Positions 1-11,598 of a stretch of 27,227 nt of DNA are shown here, one piece after another. A program made the position numbers and the translations under genes. Below the pieces are notes generated by a model, which saw only the letters and a program-made list of their open reading frames with translations, was not told where the DNA came from and searched no databases. Position 1 is the stretch's first letter. Each line of letters opens with the position of its first letter. The DNA comes from Hypsibius dujardini (taxonomy: Eukaryota > Tardigrada > Eutardigrada > Parachela > Hypsibiidae): the NCBI GenBank assembly GCA_001579985.1, contig LRSR01002893.1, forward strand, positions 1 through 27,227, in the 5' to 3' direction.

Positions 1-514
1 GCACTTGGAAGTAATTTGTCCCCCAGATTGTCCGCTCGGCCAGTAAAATGTCGGTAACTGGTGTCCCCGCTGAGGTACATCTCGTCGAGTGCGGCCAGCA
101 GTTTCTTAAAGGTACTAAACCGAAACAATCTAATATGATTTCATTTTCATAGGAACCCAGAAGCAAACACCAGGTTATTACTCGTGGTCCAGTCGAGAGA
201 TGATCCAGCGATATATCCGGCTGAGGCTTTGTAGAACAGCGATGTCTTGAAATCCGCTAATTTCCTTCGAAGTAGCTGCATGAATGGCTTTCCGAAACGT
301 GGGAAACAGGACAATATGGTAGAGTTCTTCGGCTTCGTTGGTTGACGCGATTCCGTCTACGTACGTGGCGATAATGTCCAGGTACATCTTCATCGTTGGC
401 ACGTATGGACCCTCTGCAAAGTTTAAGAATATGTTTCGATGTCTAAATTTGTCTGTTTGGATATCTATACACATATTAGTCTCTGTGTCTGTCCGTCTAT
501 CTGCCTGCCTGCCA

Positions 515-573
<59 letters not shown>

Positions 574-3500
574 AAACCATCTATCTGACTGTTAAACCAT
601 CTATCTGACTGTCTGTCGATCAGTTTGTCTGATTGCCAATTGCCCTTCAGGTACACTGCTTGTCTGTCAAACTATCTGCATTGTCCGGGCGTACTTTCTT
701 CGGCGAACTGGATGCGGTCCAACAGCTTAGCAAGAAACAACGGTGATCGGTTCGCCCGCGGCGTACGCAACAACGCCTGCACCAGGTCAATCAGTCGGGA
801 CGGTAAGGGCAAAATTTCGCGATTTTGAATGTACTCCAACAGGCGCGGGATCAGTTTTTGGTAGATGTATATTTCCTCCAGTACTCGTCCGGCCACACTG
901 AAAAAGCGCGTCACTTCGTCCACCACACCACTGTTTTCGTAGTCCATCATGCCATTCATGAAGGTCTCACAAACTTGATCGATGCGGTCGCTTTCAAGGA
1001 AACCCTGGGGAAGCAATGTAAAATTGAGAATCACCACACGGGCCATCCAGTCAAAAAATAGACATAAATAATTACGTAAGAGAAATATAGCCGGACACAG
1101 ACCGGACACAGATAGGCTGACAGGCAGGAAGCTATCTATACAGACAGGCAAACAAACCGTGAATGGAACTTCAAAAAAAATAATTTGACAAACCTTGAGC
1201 TTGAGCATTTCCGCCAAACCGGACACCGCCATACACGTTATCATGTTCTGCGGAGTCTCCGTCAAAAGCGACTGATAGAAGGCAGCCACGAAAGTCCTCT
1301 CATCAGGCTCAAAATTCCCCATCCCCCCAACCGCCGCCATGGCCTGGAGAATGAGCGCGTTGACGTTCATCAAGGCCAGCCGTTCCTCGGTCCGTAACTG
1401 CACCATGAAGAGTTTGACATTTAACGGCAGAACAATGTTAGCAATCTTGTCGCAAGCCGCCTTGGAGCTCATCGCCACGGCTTTAAGAATCTTCCCGGTT
1501 GGATATTGCAATTGCAATTCCGGTTTACGAAGGAACTGGTCGGTGTCGTTGAGGACAGTCGTAACAAATTGATCACAACTCGAAACACCTGTCACATGAT
1601 TAACATAATAATTAGCAATTAATTTGTATCCGTGTGTTTGAGCACTTGACCGTCTTTCAAGCTTCCAATCTACATGTATATATGCATGTTTGTCTGTCTG
1701 CCTGTACATCTACCTGTCTGTCTGTTGGCCTGTAAGTCTCCTACTCTGTAAGTCTTCTAGACTGCCCGTCAGAGTGCATTTCTATCCCTTTGGCTTCCTT
1801 CCTGAACTCATGTCTATTTTTTGTAGAATTCTTCCATTATCTATCTGTCCGTTGCGTGTAGTGGAAACCACTCCAAAATCGGTCGTACCCAATTGAGGTC
1901 CGGACGCTAGTAGACTTGCCAAGGAAGTTAATGCCTTAACCGCAGCATCCTCAATGGAGTCGGTTGGTGCAGTAAGGACTTCTCGCCGCAGAGATATCCA
2001 CAAAGAGGTAATCTGTTCTTCCACGACGGTTCGCACACTCGGGCCGGACTCGCATAATGCAATAAAAGTTAAGATCGACTCTTCCTGCAATTCAGGCAAC
2101 AATACTATACGAACTGTACAGCAAACATGGACACACTAAGAAGACAAACAGACAATACAAATAGACAACAAACAAATATATAATACACAAATAACCACCC
2201 AGATATGTAGATAGTTTCGGCAGACCGGCAAGTAGGCAGACAGATCGGTAGGCGACAGACAGGTAGACAAACAAACGGAAGAACAAGCGGAGGCATGCAT
2301 AGATACGGAAAGAGACAAACAAGCCGAAAATAATGCAATACAAATATGAAAAACGAGAAAAAACTAACCTTGGCATCGTTTGAATCAGACTGCAATTTCT
2401 CTAAGATGAGCGGCAGGCAGTATTTGGCAAATTTCGGGGAAGCAGTCAGACAACGACGCAGTCCGGCCACCAAAGTATCTTTCAATTTAGACTCGACGTC
2501 TTCCTGGACAGTGGGTGTGAAGTCGATGGGGAAGTAGCAGGCAACCACATCGAACGCCGTTTCGGTTATGGGATCTAAAGTGGAAAACAGAACCCTTTAG
2601 CAATACTAGTCCATAAAGCCTGGGACTAAATCTTTCCCTGCACCACGAACCAATTTCGAATTGGGAAACAATTTTCACCATTGTCCGAAAGACAATCAGC
2701 AAATTTCTGGGTTCATGCTCGCCGTCCATCACACTGATGTACCGCATCAGCAAATTGGATCCCATCTTTTCCAAGTCTAGAGAAAGACAAGCATTGTTGA
2801 AGCCAGCTAAGACAAGGCAGAGAAAAAATCTATTTTTGCCAGTCTATCTGTCTATCTATTCGTCTGTCTGTAGATTTGCCTGTCAGTCAGCCAGTCTGTC
2901 TAGCTGACTGTCATATTTTAACTGCCTGTCTCTCTTTTATCTATGTCGGTCTTCCTATCTATCTGCGTATCTGTCACGGATCCGGATTACCTTGCCCAAA
3001 TCGGTCCACCAGCATTTCAAACAGGATATAGACATTAAGTCGGTCTTGTCGAGTAAGGGAGTGGACGAATCCATCGGTAGCCAAATTGTCTAGGATACTC
3101 ACGCCAAAGGAACCTTGAAAATGTTTCATGTGGATCTGTAAGATTTAAACTGATAAGCTAATACCTTGAGAAGAAAAAATAGACACCTGGACAGACAAGC
3201 AAACAGGCAGACAGACAGACAGACAGACGGACGGACAAACAGGCAGGCAGTCAGACATAGGCAGGTCCTTGAGCCGGTATACGGTTTCTCGTACCAATGC
3301 TAATAGACCCTTGATAGTTAACCCAAATAGCGTCTGCTGGTCTTGTAAACGGTTGACGAAAAAGTCCGTTAACCGGGCGACTTCAATTTCCTCTAAGGTG
3401 TCCCGCTTGAGGCTGTCCACTACTCCGACGATAACACGCAGTGCTTCCTGTCGCGCCGAAACTTCCGGACTGGTCAGACTAGGCCTATTAACAAAAAACA

Positions 3501-4077
3501 AAGCAAGCCACTAATACATGTCTGGAGAAAAATGCGGCTTTGTTTGCAATCAGCCAATCAAACAATTCATACCTTAATCCAATCACTCAATCAAACGACA
3601 ACATCATGATAATAAATGTTACTAAACAGCTAACAGCTGATCCGTTCAAATTGAACCCATTCAGATCGTTGTACATACCAATTCTAAAAAAGTTGTAAGC
3701 GAATAGCTCCTCTAACAACGGAGAACAAAGACACACCTAACTAATCAATCAATCTACGTAGTGAAAAGACGATCTCCGCTGCATTAAATCAACAGCCGTC
3801 AATCACTTAATCAACGCATAGGGCGCCACATGATATTACGTGCAATTCCGCTTACCCCACAACCTCCACGATCTGCAGCATGGATCGGGTGTGTGCATCA
3901 ACATCTGTCAATCAAAAAGAATTACCAACACTTACTCAACAAATTATAGAATAAATAGATAATAACTATTGGGACGTACGCACCTTTTGTGAGGGCAGCG
4001 ATAAAAATTTCGTCGTAGTTCTTCAGATTCGCAAGCAGTTCCACTTTCCACTCCGACTCAACCGCATTTGCCGCCAT
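1..4077 (-). CDS. MMS19: MMS19, cytosolic Fe-S protein assembly targeting factor (partial, 3' end beyond window)
   Basis: MMS19 is a HEAT-repeat scaffold of the cytosolic iron-sulfur targeting complex that hands clusters to DNA repair and replication enzymes. I infer exons, in transcript order, at 4077-3984, 3904-3856, 3484-3295, 3135-2991, 2776-2651, 2574-2369, 2084-1889, 1588-1194, 1004-695, 413-182 and 114 to the edge. All junctions have GT/AG and matching phases. Family hallmarks are clear in the N-terminal half: ISVMDGEHEPRNLL, then CYFPIDFTP, SPKFAKYCLPLILEK and SLWISLRREV, in the order seen in human MMS19. From about residue 470 onward similarity is weak, although the frame stays open and helical. 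About 685 codons are present; human MMS19 has roughly 1030 residues. The start ATG follows a 5' UTR intron (4228-4092) and opens MAANAVESEWKVELL. Confidence 0.9.
480..640. repeat. (GTCT)n microsatellite in MMS19 intron
   Basis: A pure run of about 15 GTCT units lies at about 514-573, with degenerate flanks, in the intron between the exons ending at 695 and 413. It is the longest pure tract in the MMS19 part. Confidence 0.95.
2830..2975. repeat. degenerate CTGT/CTAT tract in MMS19 intron
   Basis: Imperfect CTGT and CTAT words fill the intron between exons 3135-2991 and 2776-2651. Confidence 0.8.
3180..3262. repeat. CAGA/CAGG tract in MMS19 intron
   Basis: The tract, including about five perfect CAGA units at 3207-3230, lies in the intron between exons 3484-3295 and 3135-2991. 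Its orientation is opposite to the tract at 480-640. Confidence 0.9.
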
Positions 4078-4091
4078 ATTCTCCGCCCCAG

Positions 4092-4442
4092 CTGTAAATA
4101 ACTCCGTGTGTGGAACAACCAAACGTGGATAAAAAATAGAAGGAAGAGAAGAAAGACCGCAGAGATGGAATAAGGAAAGATATTAATTGCTCAAGTAGAA
4201 TAAACACTGAACACACTCTTTTGCTCACCTCAAATGATTGATTGCTGGATTGACACGTGCAATTCATGATCACGTGGTTTTGTTTAATGTTTTCTCGACC
4301 GCTTTAGGGCACAATCTTGCACTTTAATACCACTCGGCCGCGTTTAATGCCCAACCACGCTCACGCTTTTGTCTGGATTTTTGTGCGAAACATTCTGAAC
4401 AGCGAGACATTATTTTTGCCTTCTTTCTTCATAGTTTGAAAA
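4092..4442. promoter_or_regulatory. MMS19 5' UTR intron, first UTR exon and divergent promoter region
   Basis: On the minus strand an untranslated MMS19 exon ends at 4229 with donor GTGAGC (4228-4223) and rejoins at 4091 after a TTTACAG acceptor. Beyond it lie two CACGTG E-box palindromes, at 4254-4259 and 4271-4276, in the direction of the divergent F-box-like gene that begins at 4443. The spacing suggests a shared head-to-head promoter. That CACGTG sites bind USF/MYC-type bHLH factors is family knowledge; that they act here is inference. Confidence 0.45.
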
Positions 4443-6125
4443 ATGGCGACGTCACCTCTTCCAGCAAAGAAATGCTGCCTCCGTTCATGGACCGAGGAGA
4501 TGGAGATGAGACAGAAAGCAGTGGAAAAGCGGACTCATGCGGTCGCCAAGAAAGCGGAGCTCGGGAAGCGGCAGCGCAACGTTAACCAAATCTTCAGGAG
4601 GGCTACCAGGCTATCAAGGAAATTCCTGAGGAAATGATGCGAGAAATTTTCAGCATCTTGATCTGCCATTTCGTGTCCGCTTGTGGCGGTAAGTTTTCAA
4701 AAGTCATGTTTTCAAAGCCCAATCATGCAATCAAAACGACGAGACATTGGTTGCGTCATTTTCCAGCCTAGCCAAATTCGATGCAGACTATGTTTGGTTG
4801 ATCGGTTGATTACCTTGTTTATTATTATTTGAATTTGAAGAACGATTACTAGTAATAAGCTTTTCAGCAGTTTTTAACGCATTCGAAATCTATATCAATA
4901 ATCCTGTCTAAACCCTTTGTATTGAGAGATTTTGCTTGCGTCGGCATGTTTTTGTTTGATGACTGCAGGGAGCGAGCGATTCGTTGATTGATATAATATG
5001 TATTCCTAGTATCGTTCGTTTTGACCAATCAATCAACCAATGGATGTTTAGCCGATTGCACGCACGGAGCGGTTACTCATCTACTTACGTAGGTTTTCAT
5101 CTTTTTTACAGCGTTTGTTGCTTTCGGAAGCACATTCTTCTCCAGCCGGAAACGAACGTCGTTGTCTTAATTGACCGGGCGTGCTTCGTGCGACACCAAA
5201 ACCGTGTTAGACATGGAACCGCCTGAAACGTCCTAAGAATACGGCCTACAGCCAGGACAAGGTTTTTCATTTGCGTGGCTTTTTTTGGACCTACCTTCAC
5301 CAAATCATCTACGACGGACGCGAGGCTGAGGAACACGTTGATTACTGGTGGGATATTCAAAGTCCCTGGGGGGCCTGCCCTGGTGTTTGGCCTGGATGGT
5401 CAAACGGGCGCCCAATGCCACCGGGCTCTATCTTAAGTGCATCGCTTTTGAAGCCGGTCAAAGGCGTACCTTTTCTGGCACTTTATTGTAGGTCATCTTC
5501 AAAGAATTTCTGCCCGATGTCTTCAACACAAGTGCCTTTTGGCAAGCGGAGCCTTCTCAACGAACCCATATCGATAGACAGCGTTGACAGTGACTGCCTG
5601 TTCCTGGAAGTACGGTGTATACTCATCGAATAAGGCATTAACCGAATCTGAGTGTGTTTGGAAACCGGTTTGCCGAGGTTGAGTATCGACCTGGCTGACA
5701 GCAAGAACGTCTGCGTGTCGATCCTTACAGCTACCGATGCCCTCTTCTGGTCGCACCCCGCGGAGCAATTGGATTGGCTGGAGAAGTACGCTCGTGAACT
5801 CTCCAAAATGTTTTAAGGATTATCGAGGGCCTTTATGGGAAATTGTGCTGCGCAATCGCCGGTGAGTGAATGAAGGAGTCGCGACGTGCAGATGACGGCC
5901 TCTGCCTGATTTTCGGCGCCTTATTTTGCGTCTTTGCCTCTTTCAGTGGCTTCTGGCATGTCAATGCCAATGTGTCGCATCTACCCAATCTAAACTATAG
6001 CGCGCTGCAGGGAGACGATTTGATGCGAGTTGCACGATGCCTGCTGGACTACAGCAACGTCGAGGGGGAAGTCGGTGTTTTCTCCGCCGCTGCATCCTAT
6101 TCCTCGACAGCCTTGTGCCGACTGA
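4443..6125 (+). pseudogene. decayed F-box-like gene (copy 1)
   Basis: This is a degraded paralogue of the gene at 11599-14650, recognised by translated similarity over its whole length. Matching blocks are exon 1 (4443-4688; opening LRSWTEE, then IPEEMMREIFSIL like an F-box), exons 2 and 3 (about 5112-5861; KHILLQPETN, LRGFF, APNATGLYLK, AEQLDWLE) and exon 4 (5947-6125; DDLMRVARCLLDY). It cannot encode the protein: the frame shifts inside exon 1, about one nucleotide is missing near 5195-5207, a TAG at 5208-5210 replaces a tryptophan codon, the frame shifts again at the G-run near 5370, between about 5520 and 5690 and at 5815, and exon 4 is shifted before the conserved stop (TGA at 6123-6125). 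Splice sites at 4689, 5862 and 5946 survive, so it arose by DNA duplication, not retrocopying. Confidence 0.75.
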
Positions 6126-6879
6126 AATTGCTGATAGTCCACGTGTATCCTTTAAGGGCGACGACGACTAATCGGTCACGAATCTTGCCTTAGCTTACGG
6201 GAATTACGAATTCATTGCGCAGTAATTGATGAATTGCTTCCTTTTTTATCAAATCCTTTAGTTACTTTAGTATCATTGCGAAATACTGTACAAGATAAAG
6301 TGTTAACATTTAAGCCGATCGTTCTTTGGTCGTCCTTCCTTTTTCCTCATTGATTTGAGCTCTCCTCACGAATCTTTTTCTTTTGCCGTACTTTAGCTTG
6401 TCATATGCGTACTTTTTATCAAATTCTAAAGTTCTCTGTACGCCCGGCCTAAAACTACGATGCTACGAAAAGATGAGCCAAAAAAGAGTGACCGGGCCAT
6501 GAAAGTTGGGCAATGGGCATTCCCACAGTTGTCTGCTCTCAGCCTTCGAATCGATGGATTGATTGGTTGATTGGTTCTTATGTGTTGAAAGCATCCGACA
6601 TTGCACCCAACGCTGTTATTTAACAGCACCCACATTGCGCAAAGTCACGAGTAAGTTGACTTTAGCGTGTAACCGCTGTGTTTTGGGCTACACCCATTCA
6701 GGTCTACACAATTTAGCGATAGACCCATTCACTGTTTACCGTAAAAATAAAATAAAAATCATTCTGACCTCCACTAGTCCACATCCGTTTGGCTGCCGTC
6801 GGTAATTTTTAACCCACAGGGATATTTTTTATTTATTCTACCCTAATTTAAAAGAATTGTTGTCCCCTCACTGGAGAAG
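6126..6879. other. intergenic region upstream of the Roquin gene
   Basis: No convincing exon was seen. The stretch is moderately AT-rich, with short GATT-type microsatellite runs (around 6550-6575) and an AATAAA-containing stretch near 6745-6755. It probably holds the Roquin promoter and 5' UTR, but nothing marks a transcription start. Confidence 0.4.
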
Positions 6880-8564
6880 ATGCCGTTTTTCATGAGTCAC
6901 TTCTCCGAAGTGCTCAGCTGTGCTATCTGCGATTTGCGGTTTGATCTGCTGACCCGCCTGCCTTGTTCCCTCCCCTGCAGCCACACCATCTGCAGCGGGT
7001 GTTTGGCGAACTTTCGCGACGGCACGGCGACGCGCTGCCCGTTGGACAAGACAGAGGGGAAGTTGGCGCTGGGGGCGCTCCCTGTAAATACAGCCATTTT
7101 GAGTGTCATGCAGTTGGACTGGACGCAGTGTCTCACCGTGAAGGAGCGATTGAGTGTGGCCATGGCCACCGTTGGCTTGATGGATGAAGCGGCTCGACAC
7201 AATTATCTGGCGGGGGTGGAGCGATTGGAGGAGATTGCCAGCGTCGTGGCCAGAGCCGAAGGTAGGCGGTGAAGAATTCAGGCATAATTTGCGGTTGATT
7301 GATTGATTACAACGATTATGTGAGATTTGTTTTGGGCTTAGCAGTCGATTGATTGAGTGATGTATGGAGTAACGGGCAACTTATTTTCCACTCAATTCAG
7401 AAGACGTCTGGTTATGTTCTTCCTTTCAGCACTCAACAAGCCTCTCCAAAGGAAATTGATGAGCCTATTCCAGTGCCAGATCCTACTGGAGGAAGGTCGA
7501 ACCCGATCGTTCAAAGCGGCGAAGTGAGTTTATTATGACTTTACTGTGTTATTTTAAAGCGATTTTGTATTGAATTGCAAAACTGAAATCGAATTATTGT
7601 TATCCAAATGAGGAAGAATCCCCCATAAAACAGTATTCGAATTTAGCGTCGAAATTAATTCAGATTAGTATAAATAATATAATTTAAAAGAAGATAGAAT
7701 ATCCCATTTGTGATATGTAAACATGATTTGGAATGAAATAAAACCGGTATCATCTTGAGCATAATATCTGCGGTAATAAGAGCGAAGTTTTTGTGATTTA
7801 ATTATTAATTTCCTTTTATCAAGATTCGAAAGGAATTTATAAAATGTGGTTTCTCAAAATTAAATTATCTGAACTCATTTTAGGTTAATGTTTTATCCGA
7901 TAGGTGTCCAAAATGTAATACTGTACAAATTGCAGGTCTGTCTGCGAAAGAATCGTCATCGAACTCATTCTCCAGCACCAAAACCAGCAGCAGCTCACGT
8001 CCCACCTCTGGTCGGCAGTCCGTGCACGTGGATGCCAATTCCTTGGGCCGGCCATGCAGGAGGAAGTGTTGAAGCTGGTCATTCTCGCGCTCGAATCCGG
8101 GTCAGCGCTGAGCAGGAAGGTCCTGGTGATGTTCATTGTGCAAAAGCTGCAGCCGATATTCTCGCAAGCCTCCAAAACAAGTGTCGGTCACGTGGTCCAG
8201 CTCCTCTACCGAGCCTCCTGCTTTAAGGTCTGCAAATGCGACGGCCACTCCTCCCTGATGGAGCTGAAAGAGGAGTTTCGGACATATGAGACACTGCGGC
8301 GGGAACATGACGCTCAGGTGATCCAGATTGCACAGGAGGCGGGATTGCGGATAGCGCCGGAGCAGTGGAGTTCGTTGCTATATGGTGACCAGCAGCACAA
8401 GTCGCAGATGCAGTCTATCATAGACAAAGTATGGCGCAAGAAAAATTGTTTAACGGAGGCAGGCAGGCAGGCAGATAGACAGATAGACAGAGAGACAGAG
8501 AAGCACACAGACAGAAACACAGACAAACAGACAGAGATAGATAGAGACACACAGAAACAAACAA

Positions 8565-8632
<68 letters not shown>

Positions 8633-10388
8633 ATAGACGGACACATAGACATAGATATACACAAAACAGACAATCAGACAGACAGACAAAGAGTTAAACA
8701 CTAGTGAACAAGTAGATGAATCTGCTGATAATGAAAATTCTCTGTAGTTGCAGACCAGCCAGTTCTTTTCTCAAAGCATCCAGGAGCTCCTCGTTGCGGT
8801 GCAGCGATCGGGCGACCCGGAAAACCTCAGCGCTCTCAGCGAAGCGCTAAACTTCCTCGCCGACATTGACGTCGCTACCGCCGAACTTCCCTCCATCCAC
8901 CTCATCTCCACCGTCCTCACGCACGTCTTCGACATCTTAGTCGCCTATCTCCGGTTTATGGCCACTGTTCAAGACAAAGAGTCTACAAATTATTCCCGAC
9001 TGCTGCGCCCTGCCAATGATAATTCCGTGGAATACAATCGGCAACTCGATGGATACGGCAATCATCAGCAGCCCACTATGAGACAAATATTTCACCAACC
9101 ACTGCAGGTATACAATTGTTTATATATCATTGTGAATTTAGCTAATATTATAATATTTAAATATGTTTAACTCTTTCGTTATCATTTATTTTATTTTCAA
9201 AAAATATTCAATTTAAGATTAATCCCGGTTTTCGTGTTTATGAATTCCGGTAATAGAATAAAATATTAATAATATGTCAATGATGTTTTCTGCTGTTCTA
9301 CTTTAAACGTCTGCTCTGTAACTCTAACCTTTTTATTTATAATATGATACCATTCTTTACTTTTCTAGTTTGTTTGCCATAAATATGTGCGTATATGTTT
9401 TCCGCTATGATTTAAAATGAAATTTTAATAAATCCAATATTGCGGATACAATTTGAAACATTTGCTTCAACATCGCGGGTTTACATAAAACAATATGAAA
9501 CATTTTACTCAATATAATCTCTGCAGGCGACGCGGAGTCTTCCTCACAAACACATCGGCATGAACCGCTACGGTAATGGTGACGCCCTCGCGGAGAGCCT
9601 GTCGGTGATGGATCTGAACAAGACGATCTACCGCACTCCCGATTTCGGTGTTGCATCATCACGACCAGTCGTCCATCCCAGCAACATTGTCTCCACTCAC
9701 TCTCCCTTGTCGATGTATGTGGGCAGACCGGCGTCTCGACAGGCATCCGCGCCCTTTCCCTACCAGCCGCCGTCGCGGGTGGTGTATTCCGGAACTTTCC
9801 CTCCCACGAGATTAGAGGGCGGTGTGCGGTTGGATTTGCCAACGGGATTAACACCGTCCTTTGTTGGGCAACAACCGGTGGATAATTCAGCGATTGATTA
9901 CGCGGCGTACCGGCAACCGGTGGTGGCGTCTTCGTCATGGTCGGGTTCGGCGTTTCATCCGGCAGGTCAACGGCTGCCGCAGCGGTTTGAGGAAAGTAGG
10001 ACGATTCCGGCATCATTGTCGAGTGGGAGTCTGTTGGATGATTACTCCAAGTGGAGGGACGACGCGGCCACTTCCAACGGGGTAAGTCTGTATTGTCTGG
10101 TGAAGATACTGTTGGTGAGTTTGCTGCATCTGTCTGTCTCTCTGTTTGTCTGGTTATCTGTACATTTTTGTCTTTATCTGCCTGGTTGTCGATCTCTCGG
10201 TCCGCGTGTCTGCCTGCCTTCATGTTTGTCTGTTTCTGTTTGCTTGTCAGTGCGCCTGGTCTCTGTGTGCCTGTGTTTTTCTTGGTCTGCTCATCGGTTT
10301 GCCTATGTTTTTACTGCCTTCCTGTTTATCTCGTCTTATATTTCTGCCTATTTACGTATGGGCATGCTTGCCTGCTTGTCTGTCTCCG

Positions 10389-10438
<50 letters not shown>

Positions 10439-10956
10439 GCCTTATTATTTGACAGATGAATATTTTGCCGTACTCCTGTTTGTCCGTCTTTCGAAACCAA
10501 GCTTTTTCCTTCTCACCTTACCACATGTAAAATGCCCGAATGCCTGAATTACCGAATACCTGTGTATATTTCTAGCGACATACAATATCTGTCTGGAATT
10601 TCTCGAACTGATCTGAATATGTCTGTTGGTTCTCCTGCCATATCAGTTTTCTCTCCCTTTCTTTGCGTTCCTCTCTCTAGCGAACGGAAGGGGAACATGA
10701 TTGTCTTAATCAGCGATGTTTTTTGTTCCGGTAGATTCATCGGATAACTTCCTTATCAGATATGGGTACCAATCACTATCAACTCCAGCAGCAGCACAAC
10801 CCTGCGTATGATCAGCCCTCCGCTAGGATGTTCTTCCTGGATGATCGTCCCGCGCTGTTTAATACCCCAACTAGGCCGTCCTATGACTCTTTGGCTGTAA
10901 GTGCATCTGCCTCGGCCGGTTCGATTAATCGGCATCCACTTCTAGGAAGACGTTAG
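6880..10956 (+). CDS. RC3H1: Roquin-type RING/ROQ RNA-binding protein lacking the CCCH finger
   Basis: Roquins bind stem-loop elements in mRNA 3' UTRs and promote decay, with a RING of E3 ligase type. Exons: 6880-7261, 7430-7523, 7936-8428, 8748-9107, 9527-10081, 10735-10956; phases all match, giving 701 residues. The RING has C14, C17, C33, H35, C38, C41, C53 and D56, the aspartate being typical of Roquin. The ROQ region is extremely conserved: [46 protein letters not shown] and [15 protein letters not shown]. The following helical domain reads [20 protein letters not shown]. After this the family usually has a CCCH zinc finger. None is visible in exons 4-6 or in the introns between them. 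The C-terminal 260 residues are a low-complexity Pro/Ser/Gln tail, as in Roquins. The symbol denotes the family; RC3H1 versus RC3H2 cannot be distinguished. Confidence 0.93.
8455..8695. repeat. CAGA tract and pure (CAGG)n microsatellite in Roquin intron 3
   Basis: About 16 perfect CAGG units occupy 8567-8632, within a longer CAGA-type tract filling most of the intron 8429-8747. Confidence 0.95.
10126..10442. repeat. CTGT tract in Roquin intron 5
   Basis: Degenerate CTGT words precede a pure (CTGT)11-type run at about 10395-10439. It lies on the opposite strand sense to the tract in Roquin intron 3. Confidence 0.95.
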
Positions 10957-11598
10957 CACTGCAGACTACCGGTACCACCTCCCTATCGGTTCAATGGGAA
11001 AGATCGCGTTGCTCGAGATGCGCGTTTATTTTTTTTTATCGTGCATACATGCGATTTGTGCTAAGTTTTCGTGCTTAATGAAAAAGTGGTTTCTGCTAGA
11101 GTTTTTCTTTTGAAAATGTTTGCCGCTTGTCGTATCGACAGCAGTTGTTGTGTCTGTAATGGTTTTAATTTTTACCATTTTTTACATAGTTTTAGAAGCA
11201 TGTTTGAACATTTTTTTTCGCCGTTGGCGGCCACTTTTCCTAGTCGCGCAAACCTTGCCTTGACGGTAGTTAGTTTTTTTGCTTTTTAGTGTCACTCAAG
11301 CGATCAGTCGCAGCTGTATCCGGTTTAACGGGCGAATATCAGCCGGACATGAATCAACTCGTGTCAGTGATGGAAACAAATTAACGGCAAAAAGAAGACA
11401 AACCTGAAAGTTAACGCACGATACTACATCTATATATAGGAATCAAAAAGGAATCTGTATACAGGAATCAAAAAGACTAGACAAAATCACGTCGACCAAT
11501 TTCTCTCCGCAAAGAATCTTTAGTTTCTTTCGACAAAACTTCTAATTATGGGCCGAGAAGTAGCCCCCGCATACTCTGGAGTCCGAACATTGAGGGAT
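10957..11598. other. Roquin 3' flank, convergent with the F-box-like copy 2
   Basis: This region lies between the Roquin stop codon and the end of the minus-strand F-box-like gene. It is T-rich and probably Roquin 3' UTR. A 13-bp direct repeat (AGGAATCAAAAAG) occurs twice at about 11439-11478. No supported coding exon and no clear AATAAA signal were seen. Confidence 0.4.

Noticed and set aside
5271-5633. A 120-residue open frame as an independent gene
   Set aside because: Only its first part matches the F-box-like protein; the match then moves to another frame, as expected for the frameshifted pseudogene.
8567-8632. Possible CRISPR-like or minisatellite array
   Set aside because: A pure 4-bp microsatellite with no spacers, in a eukaryotic intron.
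9864-10452. Long open frames rich in Cys-Leu-Ser-Val here and in many similar places (for example 8314-8701, 10051-10547, 19864-20202, 23585-24013)
   Set aside because: They are translations of CTGT/CAGA tetranucleotide tracts inside introns or flanks, open in several frames at once, with no family similarity.
11071-11289. Small Phe-rich open frame after the Roquin stop
   Set aside because: T-rich 3' flank with no supporting motif or splice context.
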